Below, one piece after another: positions 32,410-39,720 of a DNA stretch of 41,789 bases; position 1 is the stretch's first letter; each line of letters begins with the position of its first letter. Below the pieces are notes generated by a model. That model was not told the origin of the DNA, did not search any database, and saw only the letters and a list, made by a program, of their open reading frames with translations. The DNA is from an uncultured Oscillibacter sp. (GTDB taxonomy: Bacteria; Bacillota; Clostridia; Oscillospirales; Oscillospiraceae), in assembly GCA_900548505.1 (NCBI GenBank), contig URKI01000020.1, forward strand, positions 1 to 41,789, given 5' to 3'. Both the position numbers and the translations under genes were made by a program.

Positions 32410-32600
32410 CGAAACCCATGATAGAGGCGCGGGCTTCAAGAGTACCGCTTTCCAACGGCAGAGCACCGGGAAGGCGGGAAAGGGGAGACCGCCGAGGCGC
32501 CTTTCCGCTGCCTGGCGGAAGGAGGCCGGGCCGCCGGAGAATATCCGTCGGACTGTCACCCCCGCGGTGGAGCGCTGTCATGACCTGTGGGATCTTCCCG
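32410..32600 (+). ncRNA. Lysine riboswitch (L box)
   Basis: L-box signatures in order: GATAGAGGCGCG (32420-32431), AAGAGTA (loop E-type, 32438-32444), AAAGGGGAGACCGCCGAGG (near 32479-32497), CGGACTGTCAC (near 32548-32558), and the closing strand CTGTGGGATC (near 32585-32594), which can pair with the 5' ACCCAT-ATAG region. Followed by an intrinsic terminator and an NhaC-family gene, so lysine is expected to switch the transporter off. Edges need covariance-model scoring. Confidence 0.85.
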
Positions 32601-32610
32601 TGCTTATCCT

Positions 32611-32646
32611 GAAGTCATGATGCTGTATCATGGCTTCATTTTTTTA
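32611..32646 (+). terminator. Lysine riboswitch expression-platform terminator
   Basis: GAAGTCATGAT (32611-32621), loop GCTGT, ATCATGGCTTC (32627-32637, one T-G pair), then ATTTTTTTAT. The transporter ATG is at 32664 behind GAGGAGAG, so termination here blocks it. Confidence 0.9.
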
Positions 32647-32663
32647 TGTGAGGAGAGAACGAC

Positions 32664-34418
32664 ATGAAGAAGAATTTGCGCCGCCTGCTGCCCATGCTGG
32701 TGCTGGCGGCCCTGGTGGCCACGGTGCTGTCGGTCACCGCGCTGGCTGCCGATCCCACGGAGGAGCCGGGCACCAAGATGATCGAGTGCCCTGTCTGCGG
32801 GACCTCCGGCGCCTGTATGGACTGCTACGGTCTGGACGAGGCCTGCGAGAGCTGCGGCGGCACCAATGTGTGCAGCAACTGCGGCGGCGCAGGCTATGTG
32901 ACCTCCCCCAGCCGGTTTTACAACACCGCCTGGGCCCTTTTGCCCCCGGTGATCGCCATTGCTCTGGCCCTGATCACCAAGGAAGTGTACAGCTCGCTGT
33001 TCCTGGGCATCGTGGTGGGCGGACTGCTCTATTCCAACTTCGGCTTTGAGGGCACGGTGCTCCATGTGTTTGAGGACGGCATCATCTCCGTCCTCTCGGA
33101 CAGCTACAACGTGGGCATCCTGGTATTTTTGGTGATCCTGGGTGCCATGGTGTGCCTGATGAACAAGGCCGGCGGCTCCGCAGCCTTCGGCCGCTGGGCC
33201 CAGACCCATATCAAGAGCCGCGCCGGCGCACAGCTGGCCACCATCGTGCTGGGCTGCCTCATCTTCATCGATGACTACTTCAACTGCCTGACCGTGGGCA
33301 GCGTTATGCGCCCCATTACGGACAAGCACCGCATTTCCCGTGCCAAGCTGGCCTATCTGATCGACGCTACCGCGGCGCCCATCTGCATCATCGCCCCCAT
33401 CTCCTCCTGGGCTGCCGCCGTGGCGGGCTTTGCCGAGGACGGCCAGGGCCTGAACCTCTTCATCCGGGCCATTCCCTTTAACTTCTACGCCATTTTGACC
33501 GTTGTGATGATGGTGGGCATGGTGCTGATGAAGGTGGAGTTTGGCACCATGGCCATTTTCGAGCGCAACGCCGAGGAGACAGGCGACCTGTTCTCCGGCC
33601 CCAACCCCTACGCCATGATGGACGAGGAAGTGGCCGAGGACAAGGGCCGGGTGCTGGACCTGGTGCTGCCCATCGTGGTGCTGGTGATCTGCTGCGTCAC
33701 CGGCATGATCTACTCCGGCGGCTTCTTCTCCGGCACCGGCTTCGTGGAGGCGTTCTCCAATTCTGACGCGTCCGTAGGTCTGATGCTTGGCTCTGCCTTT
33801 GCTCTGGTGTTCACCGTGGTGTACTACATGATCCGCCGCAGCATGACCTTCCGCCAGATGATGGAGTGCATCCCCGAGGGCTTCAAGGCCATGGTGCCCG
33901 CCATCATGATCCTGACCTTTGCCTGGAGCCTCAAGGCCATGACGGACTCCTTGGGTGCCAAGTACTTTGTCCGCGACTTCGTTCAGGGCAATGCCGCCAG
34001 CTTCCAGATGTTCCTGCCGGCCATCGTGTTCGTCATCGGCTGCCTGCTGGCCTTTGCCACCGGCACCAGCTGGGGCACCTTCGGCATGCTGATCCCCATC
34101 GTCCAGAACGTGTTCTCCATGGACGATCCTCTGGCCATCGTGTGTATCTCCGCCTGCATGGCCGGCGCCGTGTGCGGCGACCACTGCTCTCCCATCTCCG
34201 ATACCACCATTATGGCCTCCGCCGGCGCCCAGTGTGACCACGTGAGCCATGTGTCCACCCAGCTGCCCTATGCGGTTGTAGCCGCGGCTGTCAGCTTTGT
34301 GAGCTACATCGTGGCGGGCATGGTGCCCAACGCGTTCATCGCGCTGCCGGTATCCATCGTGCTGATGCTGTGCACGCTGGTGGTGATTCGTGTGATCCAC
34401 GGCAGAAAGACTGCCTAA
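32664..34418 (+). CDS. NhaC-family transporter with signal peptide and zinc-finger-like head
   Basis: 584-residue protein. Residues 1-29 form a signal peptide (KKNLRRLLPMLVLAALVATVL, ALA-A cleavage region). Residues 42-73 hold four CxxC pairs (Cys42/45, 51/54, 61/64, 70/73) with Gly-rich turns (CGGTNVCSNCGGAGY), like the DnaJ cysteine-rich zinc finger. From about residue 88 it is an NhaC/YheL-type antiporter with some 11-12 membrane helices (IFIDDYFNCLTVGSVM, IISSW-like PISSWAAAV, FATGTSWGTFGMLIPI, GAVCGDHCSPISDTTIMAS). The lysine riboswitch upstream suggests lysine uptake, as proposed for LysW. Whether the zinc finger faces outside depends on signal processing. Confidence 0.9.
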   Translation: MKKNLRRLLPMLVLAALVATVLSVTALAADPTEEPGTKMIECPVCGTSGACMDCYGLDEACESCGGTNVCSNCGGAGYVTSPSRFYNTAWALLPPVIAIALALITKEVYSSLFLGIVVGGLLYSNFGFEGTVLHVFEDGIISVLSDSYNVGILVFLVILGAMVCLMNKAGGSAAFGRWAQTHIKSRAGAQLATIVLGCLIFIDDYFNCLTVGSVMRPITDKHRISRAKLAYLIDATAAPICIIAPISSWAAAVAGFAEDGQGLNLFIRAIPFNFYAILTVVMMVGMVLMKVEFGTMAIFERNAEETGDLFSGPNPYAMMDEEVAEDKGRVLDLVLPIVVLVICCVTGMIYSGGFFSGTGFVEAFSNSDASVGLMLGSAFALVFTVVYYMIRRSMTFRQMMECIPEGFKAMVPAIMILTFAWSLKAMTDSLGAKYFVRDFVQGNAASFQMFLPAIVFVIGCLLAFATGTSWGTFGMLIPIVQNVFSMDDPLAIVCISACMAGAVCGDHCSPISDTTIMASAGAQCDHVSHVSTQLPYAVVAAAVSFVSYIVAGMVPNAFIALPVSIVLMLCTLVVIRVIHGRKTA

Positions 34419-34424
34419 TGAAAT

Positions 34425-34460
34425 AAAAAAAGCGCCGCCCGGCCGGGCGGCGCTTTTTTA
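34425..34460. terminator. Bidirectional terminator between convergent genes
   Basis: AAAAAAGCGCCGCCCGG/CCGGGCGGCGCTTTTTT is a near-perfect palindrome with flanking A6 and T6, serving both the NhaC-family gene (+) and the BTAD regulator (-), whose stop codon begins at 34463 on the minus strand. Confidence 0.95.
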
Positions 34461-35660
34461 TTACGTGTTCGGTTCCAGAGGCTGTACGGTAAAGTGCAGC
34501 TTTGCCGGAGAGTGGGGATACTGGCGGAAAAAGGCCCGGACGATCCGGTCGCAGACCTTGCAGCTGTTTTCGTAGTTGGCCTGGGGCAGCATGAGGATGT
34601 ACTGAGACACGCTGCACCGGGCGGCGATGTCGCCCCGGCGGAGGCTGGTGCGGATCAGCTCCTGCAGGTTTTCCATGCACCGGTCCAGGCTGCGCTTGGC
34701 CAGCTCCTCGCCGGCGGCGTCCGTGACGGAGAGCAGGCAGATGTGCACCGCGTCTCCGCTGCGGGCCACGGCACGGGCCTCCGCATGGTAAATGACCTTG
34801 AAAAAGTCATAGTCGCAGAAGAGTGCGCCGCTGAGACCGTCAGGCTCCCGCAGCTGCTCACGCAGCGTGCCCATGGAGACGGCACGGTCGTTGACGGTGC
34901 GCACGGCCTCCCGGTACAATGCCCGGGACTCGTCCGCCGGCATGATGCCGAAGTTATCGAACAGCAGCTGGCTCATGTCCTCGTAGATGGAGATGACCTC
35001 GCGCTGCTGACCTAGGGCCAGAAGATCCCGCATCAGATGCTGGTAGATGAGCTCATTGTAGGGCTCGATAACGATGGCGCTGCGGCACAGCTCCGCCGCC
35101 TGGTCCATCTGCTCGCGCTCTTCCAGCAAAGAGAGGGCTTCCAGCAGGGTGTGGATGTAAAGGTTGTGGAAATAGGCGGAAATGGGGATGACCCATGCCT
35201 CGCTGGAGAGCTTCTGCAAAAAGTCGCCCCGGTACAGCGCCAGCGCCTGCAGATAGTGGTCCAGCCGCTGGGCATCATCCTGGACCATGGAGCCGGCGCG
35301 GCAGAGCCGCTCAAACTCGTCCACATCAAAAAAGAAGGGGACGTCCGGGTTCCAGGTGTAGTTTCCATCCCGGCGGATGATGAGGGAGTGTCCGGCGGTG
35401 CTGTCCAGCTGGTTGAGAGACGAGCGCACCCGATGGAACATGGTCTTGAGGGCATTGAGGGGATTGGAGCTGCTCTCTGTGTCGTTCCACAAAAGACCAA
35501 CCAGCTCATCCTGGGTGATGGAACGGCTGCGGCAGTAGATCATGTATGCCAGCAGCAGCCATACTTTGCGGGAGCGGTTGTCGTTATCATTGATCTCCTG
35601 GTCTCCTTTGCGGACAGAAAAGTTGCCGAACATCCGCACTTCAAGGACATGATCCGCCAT
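34461..35660 (-). CDS. SARP/BTAD-type transcriptional regulator
   Basis: 399-residue regulator. N-terminal winged-helix DNA-binding domain at about residues 1-100 (LEVRMFGNFSVRKGD, RKVWLLLAYMIY, LVGLLW, NALKTMFHRVRSSL). Bacterial transcriptional activator (BTAD) TPR domain at about 105-240 (FFDVDEFERLC, ALYRGDFLQKL, EPYNELIYQHLMRDLLALGQ). A C-terminal segment at about 270-390 resembles a worn nucleotide-cyclase/GGDEF fold (FCDYDFFKVIYHAEARA, VHICLLSV, RRGDIAARCSVSQYILMLPQ) without a GGDEF motif. It is divergent from the transglutaminase lipoprotein. Start ATG at 35660 follows AAAAAGGTGGTGATG on the minus strand. Target genes are unknown. Confidence 0.85.
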   Translation of the reverse strand: MADHVLEVRMFGNFSVRKGDQEINDNDNRSRKVWLLLAYMIYCRSRSITQDELVGLLWNDTESSSNPLNALKTMFHRVRSSLNQLDSTAGHSLIIRRDGNYTWNPDVPFFFDVDEFERLCRAGSMVQDDAQRLDHYLQALALYRGDFLQKLSSEAWVIPISAYFHNLYIHTLLEALSLLEEREQMDQAAELCRSAIVIEPYNELIYQHLMRDLLALGQQREVISIYEDMSQLLFDNFGIMPADESRALYREAVRTVNDRAVSMGTLREQLREPDGLSGALFCDYDFFKVIYHAEARAVARSGDAVHICLLSVTDAAGEELAKRSLDRCMENLQELIRTSLRRGDIAARCSVSQYILMLPQANYENSCKVCDRIVRAFFRQYPHSPAKLHFTVQPLEPNT

Positions 35661-35806
35661 CTGACATCACCACCTTTTTCCGGAATCTTCCAACCATAAC
35701 ACGCCCAATATATATTTAAAACATAACACACTTGGAAAAACTTTGCAAGTAAAAGTGTCTGGATACAAGTTTTTGCGGAAAAAGAAGAAAACAAAGCAAA
35801 AAATAC

Positions 35807-35835
35807 TTTACCTTCCAAAACAGATGTGCTATACT
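35807..35835 (+). promoter_or_regulatory. Predicted promoter of the transglutaminase lipoprotein gene
   Basis: TTTACC (35807-35812), 17-base spacer, TATACT (35830-35835). The 228-base divergent interval 35661-35888 is AT-rich and also likely holds the minus-strand BTAD promoter, with a TATATT near 35711-35717. Confidence 0.65.
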
Positions 35836-35888
35836 GAAACTGTAAAATTTTAGATATCACTTGGTAGATATAGAAAGGAAGACATATT

Positions 35889-36911
35889 TTGCAGATGATT
35901 TTCAAGCGTATACTGCCGCTGGCCTTGGCAGTGTGCCTGCTGAGCGGCTGCGCTCAAAAAGGAGAGGAGATCTCCGATGAGCAGTCCGGGGCGGACCTCA
36001 CCCAAACGGAGGAGGCGGACTTGGAAGAGGCTTATGTGGATGAAGTCCTGCTGGAGGAAGTGGAGCTGGAGGATGAGGCGGTGGCCCTGGCTGCCGCGCC
36101 TGCGCTGGATACCCTGCTGATGCCGGAGGCCTCCGGCACCCAGACCAAGGAAAACAGCAAGGCGGTCATCGACTACTCCAACATAAAAGACGGCTATGTG
36201 ATGGTCAAGTATACTGCCTCCACCACCAAGCGGCTCAAGGCCCAGCTCAAGGGCCCCACCACAACGTATACCTACAATATCAGCGCCGGGGAATGGGAGA
36301 CGTTCCCCCTGTCCGACGGGAACGGCAGCTATCAGGTGATCGTTTACGAGAACATCTCCGGCTCCAAGTACTCCACTGTACTCTCTGCCAGCTTCTCCGC
36401 CACTATGACGGATGAGTTTGCCCCGTTCCTGCGCCCCAACCAGTATGTGAACTATGAAAACGCGCCCAATACGGTGGCCAAGGCCAAGGAGTTGACCGCC
36501 GGAATGACAGACCCGCTGCAGAAGGTGAAGGCGGTATACGACTTCGTGGTCTCCACGCTCTCCTACGACAAGCAGCTGGCGGCCACGGTGCAGAGCGGGT
36601 ACCTGCCGGTGTTGGATTCCGTTCTGGCCAGCAAGAAGGGCATCTGCTTTGACTATGCGGCGCTGATGACCGGCATGCTCCGCAGCCAGGGCGTCCCCTG
36701 CAAGCTGGTGGTGGGCTACGCGGGCACTGCCTACCATGCCTGGATCAGCGTGTGGTCCGATGAGACCGGATGGATCAACGGTGCCATCTACTTTGACGGC
36801 ACCTCCTGGCAGCGGATGGACCCCACCTTTGCCTCCAGCGGACGGCAGAGCGCCGCCATCATGCAGTACATCGGCGACGGAAAGAACTACACTGCCAAAT
36901 ACTTCTATTAA
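35889..36911 (+). CDS. Transglutaminase-like lipoprotein
   Basis: 340-residue surface protein. Signal peptide MQMIFKRILPLALAVCLLSG with lipobox LSGC, so Cys21 is lipidated. Residues 22-75 are strongly acidic (Glu/Asp). A beta-rich segment (about 85-175) precedes a transglutaminase-like domain (about 190-335) with triad Cys253 (KKGICFDYAALM), His283 (AYHAWISVW) and Asp311 (RMDPTF). Such domains can be proteases or cross-linkers; substrate unknown. TTG at 35889 has AAGGAAG 7 bases upstream; ATG at 35895 is the other option. Ends before a terminator at 36948. Confidence 0.9.
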   Translation: MQMIFKRILPLALAVCLLSGCAQKGEEISDEQSGADLTQTEEADLEEAYVDEVLLEEVELEDEAVALAAAPALDTLLMPEASGTQTKENSKAVIDYSNIKDGYVMVKYTASTTKRLKAQLKGPTTTYTYNISAGEWETFPLSDGNGSYQVIVYENISGSKYSTVLSASFSATMTDEFAPFLRPNQYVNYENAPNTVAKAKELTAGMTDPLQKVKAVYDFVVSTLSYDKQLAATVQSGYLPVLDSVLASKKGICFDYAALMTGMLRSQGVPCKLVVGYAGTAYHAWISVWSDETGWINGAIYFDGTSWQRMDPTFASSGRQSAAIMQYIGDGKNYTAKYFY

Positions 36912-36947
36912 AGGGATTTTGTCTTTACGAACCGGCAGAATTGGTTT

Positions 36948-36985
36948 AAAATGGGTTTGCAGTTGATCTGCAAGCCCATTTTTTT
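36948..36985 (+). terminator. Terminator before the pilus-like operon
   Basis: A 15-base stem AAAATGGGTTTGCAG (36948-36962) with CTGCAAGCCCATTTT (36968-36982, one T-G pair), loop TTGAT, followed by more T's. It ends the lipoprotein transcript. TTTACG (36924-36929), 17 bases, TAAAAT (36947-36952) could be a promoter whose start point lies inside this stem, letting the downstream operon escape termination; that is tentative. Confidence 0.9.
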
Positions 36986-37002
36986 GGATTTGAGGACTGA
37001 CG

Positions 37003-38046
37003 ATGAAAAACGAGAAACTGAGCAACGAACAAATTTCGGGCCTTTGCATGGAGCTTTCCCTGCTGCTGCACGCCGGCGTGCGGGTGGGAGACGGCCTGGC
37101 CCTTCTGGCGGAGGAGTCCCATGGCGGCGACCGGGCCTGGCTGGAGCAGATGGCCCATCAGGTGGATGAGGGCACGTCCCTGGCCGCGGCGCTGGGCGGC
37201 TCCGGCCGCTTTCCCGACTATGTCTCCGGCCTTTTGGAGATGGGAGAGCGCTCCGGACGGACGGAGGAGGCCCTGCGGGCGCTGTCCGTCTATTATGAAG
37301 AGCGCAGCCGGATGGAGCGCCGCCTGCGCAGCGCCCTTTTGTATCCGGCGGTCATGCTGCTTTTGATGCTGGCGGTGATCGTGATCCTGCTTGCCAGGGT
37401 GCTGCCGGTGTTTGACGAGGTGTACGCCTCCCTGGGCGGACAGCTCACCGGCGTGGCCGGAGGGCTTTTGGCCCTGGGCCGGGCCCTGGACGCGGCCATG
37501 CCGGTACTGTGCGTGCTGCTGGGCCTGATCGTGGTGTTTCTGGCTGCGTTTGCCGCCGTTTCCTCGTTCCGTGAGCGGATCATGACCCTGTGGCGCCGCA
37601 CCTTGGGCGACAAGGGCATCTCCCGCATGATGCAGACGGCTCGCTTTGCCCAGGCGCTGTCCATGGGCCTGAGCAGCGGACTTCCCCTGGAGGAGGCCCT
37701 GACCCTGGCCGGACAGCTGCAAAAGGATATCCCCGCGGCTCAGGCCCGCTGCCAGGACTGCCTGGACCGGCTGGAGCGGGGAGAGGACCTGGCTTCTGCC
37801 CTGAACGGGTCCGGCGTGCTGCCCAAGGCCAGCTGCCGCCTGGTGGCGCTGGGCCAGCGCAGTGGCACGGGCGATACCGTCATGGAGGAAGTGGCCCGCC
37901 GTCTGAGCGAAGAGAGTGAGTATGCCCTGGAGACCCGGGTGGGCCAGGTGGAGCCGGCGCTGGTGCTGGTGACCTCGCTGCTGGTGGGCGCCATCCTGCT
38001 TTCCGTCATGCTGCCCCTCATGAACATCATGACGGCCATCGGGTGA
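37003..38046 (+). CDS. pilC: PilC/GspF-like inner-membrane platform protein
   Basis: 347-residue T2SS-F family protein with two repeats of the family domain: residues about 8-125 (ISGLCMELSLLLHAGVRVGDGL, GGSGRFPDYVSGLLEMGERSG) and about 210-330 (TARFAQALSMGLSSGLPLEEAL, LVALGQRSGTGD). Three membrane helices are at about 115-137, 165-190 and 320-342. It would anchor the pilus or secretion pseudopilus motor. It opens an operon whose next genes overlap or nearly touch, ending with pilT. No signal of decay. Confidence 0.9.
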   Translation: MKNEKLSNEQISGLCMELSLLLHAGVRVGDGLALLAEESHGGDRAWLEQMAHQVDEGTSLAAALGGSGRFPDYVSGLLEMGERSGRTEEALRALSVYYEERSRMERRLRSALLYPAVMLLLMLAVIVILLARVLPVFDEVYASLGGQLTGVAGGLLALGRALDAAMPVLCVLLGLIVVFLAAFAAVSSFRERIMTLWRRTLGDKGISRMMQTARFAQALSMGLSSGLPLEEALTLAGQLQKDIPAAQARCQDCLDRLERGEDLASALNGSGVLPKASCRLVALGQRSGTGDTVMEEVARRLSEESEYALETRVGQVEPALVLVTSLLVGAILLSVMLPLMNIMTAIG

Positions 38047-38050
38047 GCGT

Positions 38051-38371
38051 ATGAAGCGGCAGAGACGTTGGCCGGCCCTGTTGGCCGGCGTGCTGGCGCC
38101 GGTGGTGTTCGCCGTGGGCGTGCTGGCATTTTTCACGGCGCTGAACCACCTGGACAGCGGCCGTCAGACGGAGGGACGTACCCAGCTGGAGCAGTCGCTG
38201 CGCCGCGCGTCGGCGGCGTGCTATGCGGCGGAGGGGATCTACCCGCCGGATCTTGCGTATTTGGAGGAGCACTACGGCGTGCAGGTGGATGAGGCGCGGT
38301 ACACGGTGGACTACCGGGTATTTGCCTCCAACCTGATGCCCGATATCACGGTGCTGGAAAACGAGAAATGA
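38051..38371 (+). CDS. Small single-pass membrane protein (pilin-like operon)
   Basis: 106 residues with a basic N-terminus (MKRQRRW), one membrane helix (about 9-30) and a short extracytoplasmic part containing RRASAACYAAEGIYPPDLAYL, which resembles type II pseudopilin segments (AxxxYxxxxGxYPxxL). It lacks a prepilin peptidase site (G-F-x-x-x-E). Starts 4 bases after the pilC stop and overlaps the next gene by ATGA. I do not recognise a named family. Confidence 0.7.
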   Translation: MKRQRRWPALLAGVLAPVVFAVGVLAFFTALNHLDSGRQTEGRTQLEQSLRRASAACYAAEGIYPPDLAYLEEHYGVQVDEARYTVDYRVFASNLMPDITVLENEK

Positions 38372-38871
38372 TGCGAAAAAAACCGGTTCAACACCATATG
38401 GAAGGACTGTTGGTGCTGCTGCTGTTCGGCGTGTTCGCCGCCTGCGTGCTGTTGGTGCTGCTGATGGGCGCGGGACGCTACCGTGTCTTGACGGAGCGGG
38501 ATGATGCGTCCTACTCCTGGCGCACCGCGGCCCAGTACCTGACCACCCGCGTCCGCCAGGCGGACACGGCGGACGGCGTGCGGGTGGGCGCGTTCGACGG
38601 CGGCGAGGGGGAGGATACCCTCTTTCTCACCGAGCAGATCGACGGCGTGGCCTACACCACCCGGGTCTATTGGTACGACGGGGCCCTGCGGGAGCTGTTC
38701 GCGGAGGAGGGCACGGAGCTGGACAAAGACGCCGGAGAGGCGGTGCTCGATTGCGGCGGTGTGCGCTTTTTTGAGACGGACAGCGGCGTGAGCGCGGAGC
38801 TCACCGGGGCGGACGGGGAGATCACCCGGCTGGATTGGACCCTCCGCAGCGGAAAGGGGGCGGCTTCATGA
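38368..38871 (+). CDS. DUF4860-like single-pass membrane protein
   Basis: 167 residues: N-terminus MMRKKPVQHHMEG then a membrane helix (about 12-35) and a beta-rich outer domain (YSWRTAAQYLTTRVRQAD, DTLFLTEQIDGVAYTTRVYWYDGALRELF). This matches my memory of DUF4860, found in clostridial pilus-like operons. The outer domain looks like a PilW/GspJ-type minor pilin fold. It lacks a canonical prepilin cleavage motif. The start may be ATG 38368 or 38371; both overlap the preceding stop. Confidence 0.75.
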   Translation: MMRKKPVQHHMEGLLVLLLFGVFAACVLLVLLMGAGRYRVLTERDDASYSWRTAAQYLTTRVRQADTADGVRVGAFDGGEGEDTLFLTEQIDGVAYTTRVYWYDGALRELFAEEGTELDKDAGEAVLDCGGVRFFETDSGVSAELTGADGEITRLDWTLRSGKGAAS

Positions 38872-39296
38872 GAAGCAAGGCGCCTTTGGTGCTGATGGAG
38901 CAGCTGGTCATGGTGCTGGTGTTCGCCCTGGCGGCGGCACTGTGTGTGCAGGTATTCGTGCTTTCGGACCAGACGTCCCGGAACCACGCGGCCCGGGACC
39001 GGGCGGCGGTGGCGGCCCAGAACGCCGCGGAGCAGCTCAAGGGCTGCGGAGGCGACTATGCCGCCGCGGCTGAGCAGTACGGCGGCGACTGGAACGGCTC
39101 CATGTGGGGCGTTTCCTACGATGGGGACTGGCAGCTGTGCGACGGCCAGAGCCAGGCGGCCTACCATGTGCTGGTGACGCCGGCGGAGAGCGGACAGGAC
39201 CTGCTGGGTCAGGCCCAGGTAACGGTATACACGGCGGAGGGAGAGATGCTCTTCTCCATCCCCGCGGCTTGGCAGGAGGTGACGGACGTTGGGTGA
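38868..39296 (+). CDS. Pilin-like single-pass membrane protein
   Basis: 142 residues: MRSKAPLVLMEQLVMVLVFA, a membrane helix (about 7-28) with a Glu in the position that type IV pilins keep as Glu5, but no Gly-Phe before it. The remainder is a small beta-rich domain with Trp/Tyr-rich motif (NGSMWGVSYDGDWQLC). Starts by ATGA overlap after GGAAAGGGGG. Likely a minor pilin analogue; family not recognised. Confidence 0.7.
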   Translation: MRSKAPLVLMEQLVMVLVFALAAALCVQVFVLSDQTSRNHAARDRAAVAAQNAAEQLKGCGGDYAAAAEQYGGDWNGSMWGVSYDGDWQLCDGQSQAAYHVLVTPAESGQDLLGQAQVTVYTAEGEMLFSIPAAWQEVTDVG

Positions 39297-39702
39297 AAAA
39301 GATCGTTTTTCCCCGCCTGCCGTGGGAGGAAGCTCCCTGCTGGTGATCTTTGCTGTGCTGTGTCTGACGGTGTTCGCACTGCTGGGACTTTCCAGCGTAC
39401 AGGCCGGCGGACGGCTTTCCGACGCGTCGGCCCAGGCTGTGACTGCCTATTATGAAGCGGACTGCCGGGCAGAGGAGATCCTCTCCGCGCTGCGGCAGGG
39501 CACGGTGCCGGAGGGCGTGGAGCAGGAAGAGAACGGCGTGTACGCATATACCTGCCCCATCTCCGATACCCAGACCCTGGAGGTGCGCGTCCGGGTGGAC
39601 GGCGCGGACTGGACGGTGCTGCGCTGGCAGGCGGTGTCCACCGCTCAGTGGGAGGCGGACGAGAGCCTGGATCTTTGGGACGGCGGCGTCCCCATGAATT
39701 GA
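39289..39702 (+). CDS. Pilin-like single-pass membrane protein
   Basis: 137 residues: SSLLVIFAVLCLTVFALLGL membrane helix (about 14-36), then a helical ASAQAVTAYYEADCRAEEIL stretch and a beta-rich domain (GVYAYTCPISDTQTLEVRV) that recalls PilX/GspK-type minor pilins. No prepilin peptidase motif. TTG at 39289 follows CAGGAGGT (39273-39280) and overlaps the preceding stop by 8 bases. Followed 18 bases later by pilT. Confidence 0.7.
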   Translation: MGEKDRFSPPAVGGSSLLVIFAVLCLTVFALLGLSSVQAGGRLSDASAQAVTAYYEADCRAEEILSALRQGTVPEGVEQEENGVYAYTCPISDTQTLEVRVRVDGADWTVLRWQAVSTAQWEADESLDLWDGGVPMN

Positions 39703-39720
39703 GAGAAAGGGGCGATTCCC

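Noticed and set aside
30595..32559. 654-codon minus-strand frame opposite DUF523, uraA and the lysine riboswitch
   Set aside because: It crosses two terminators and a riboswitch and has no recognisable domain.
32628..34400. 590-codon minus-strand frame opposite the NhaC-family gene
   Set aside because: His/Gly/Gln-rich shadow of a GC-rich membrane protein gene.
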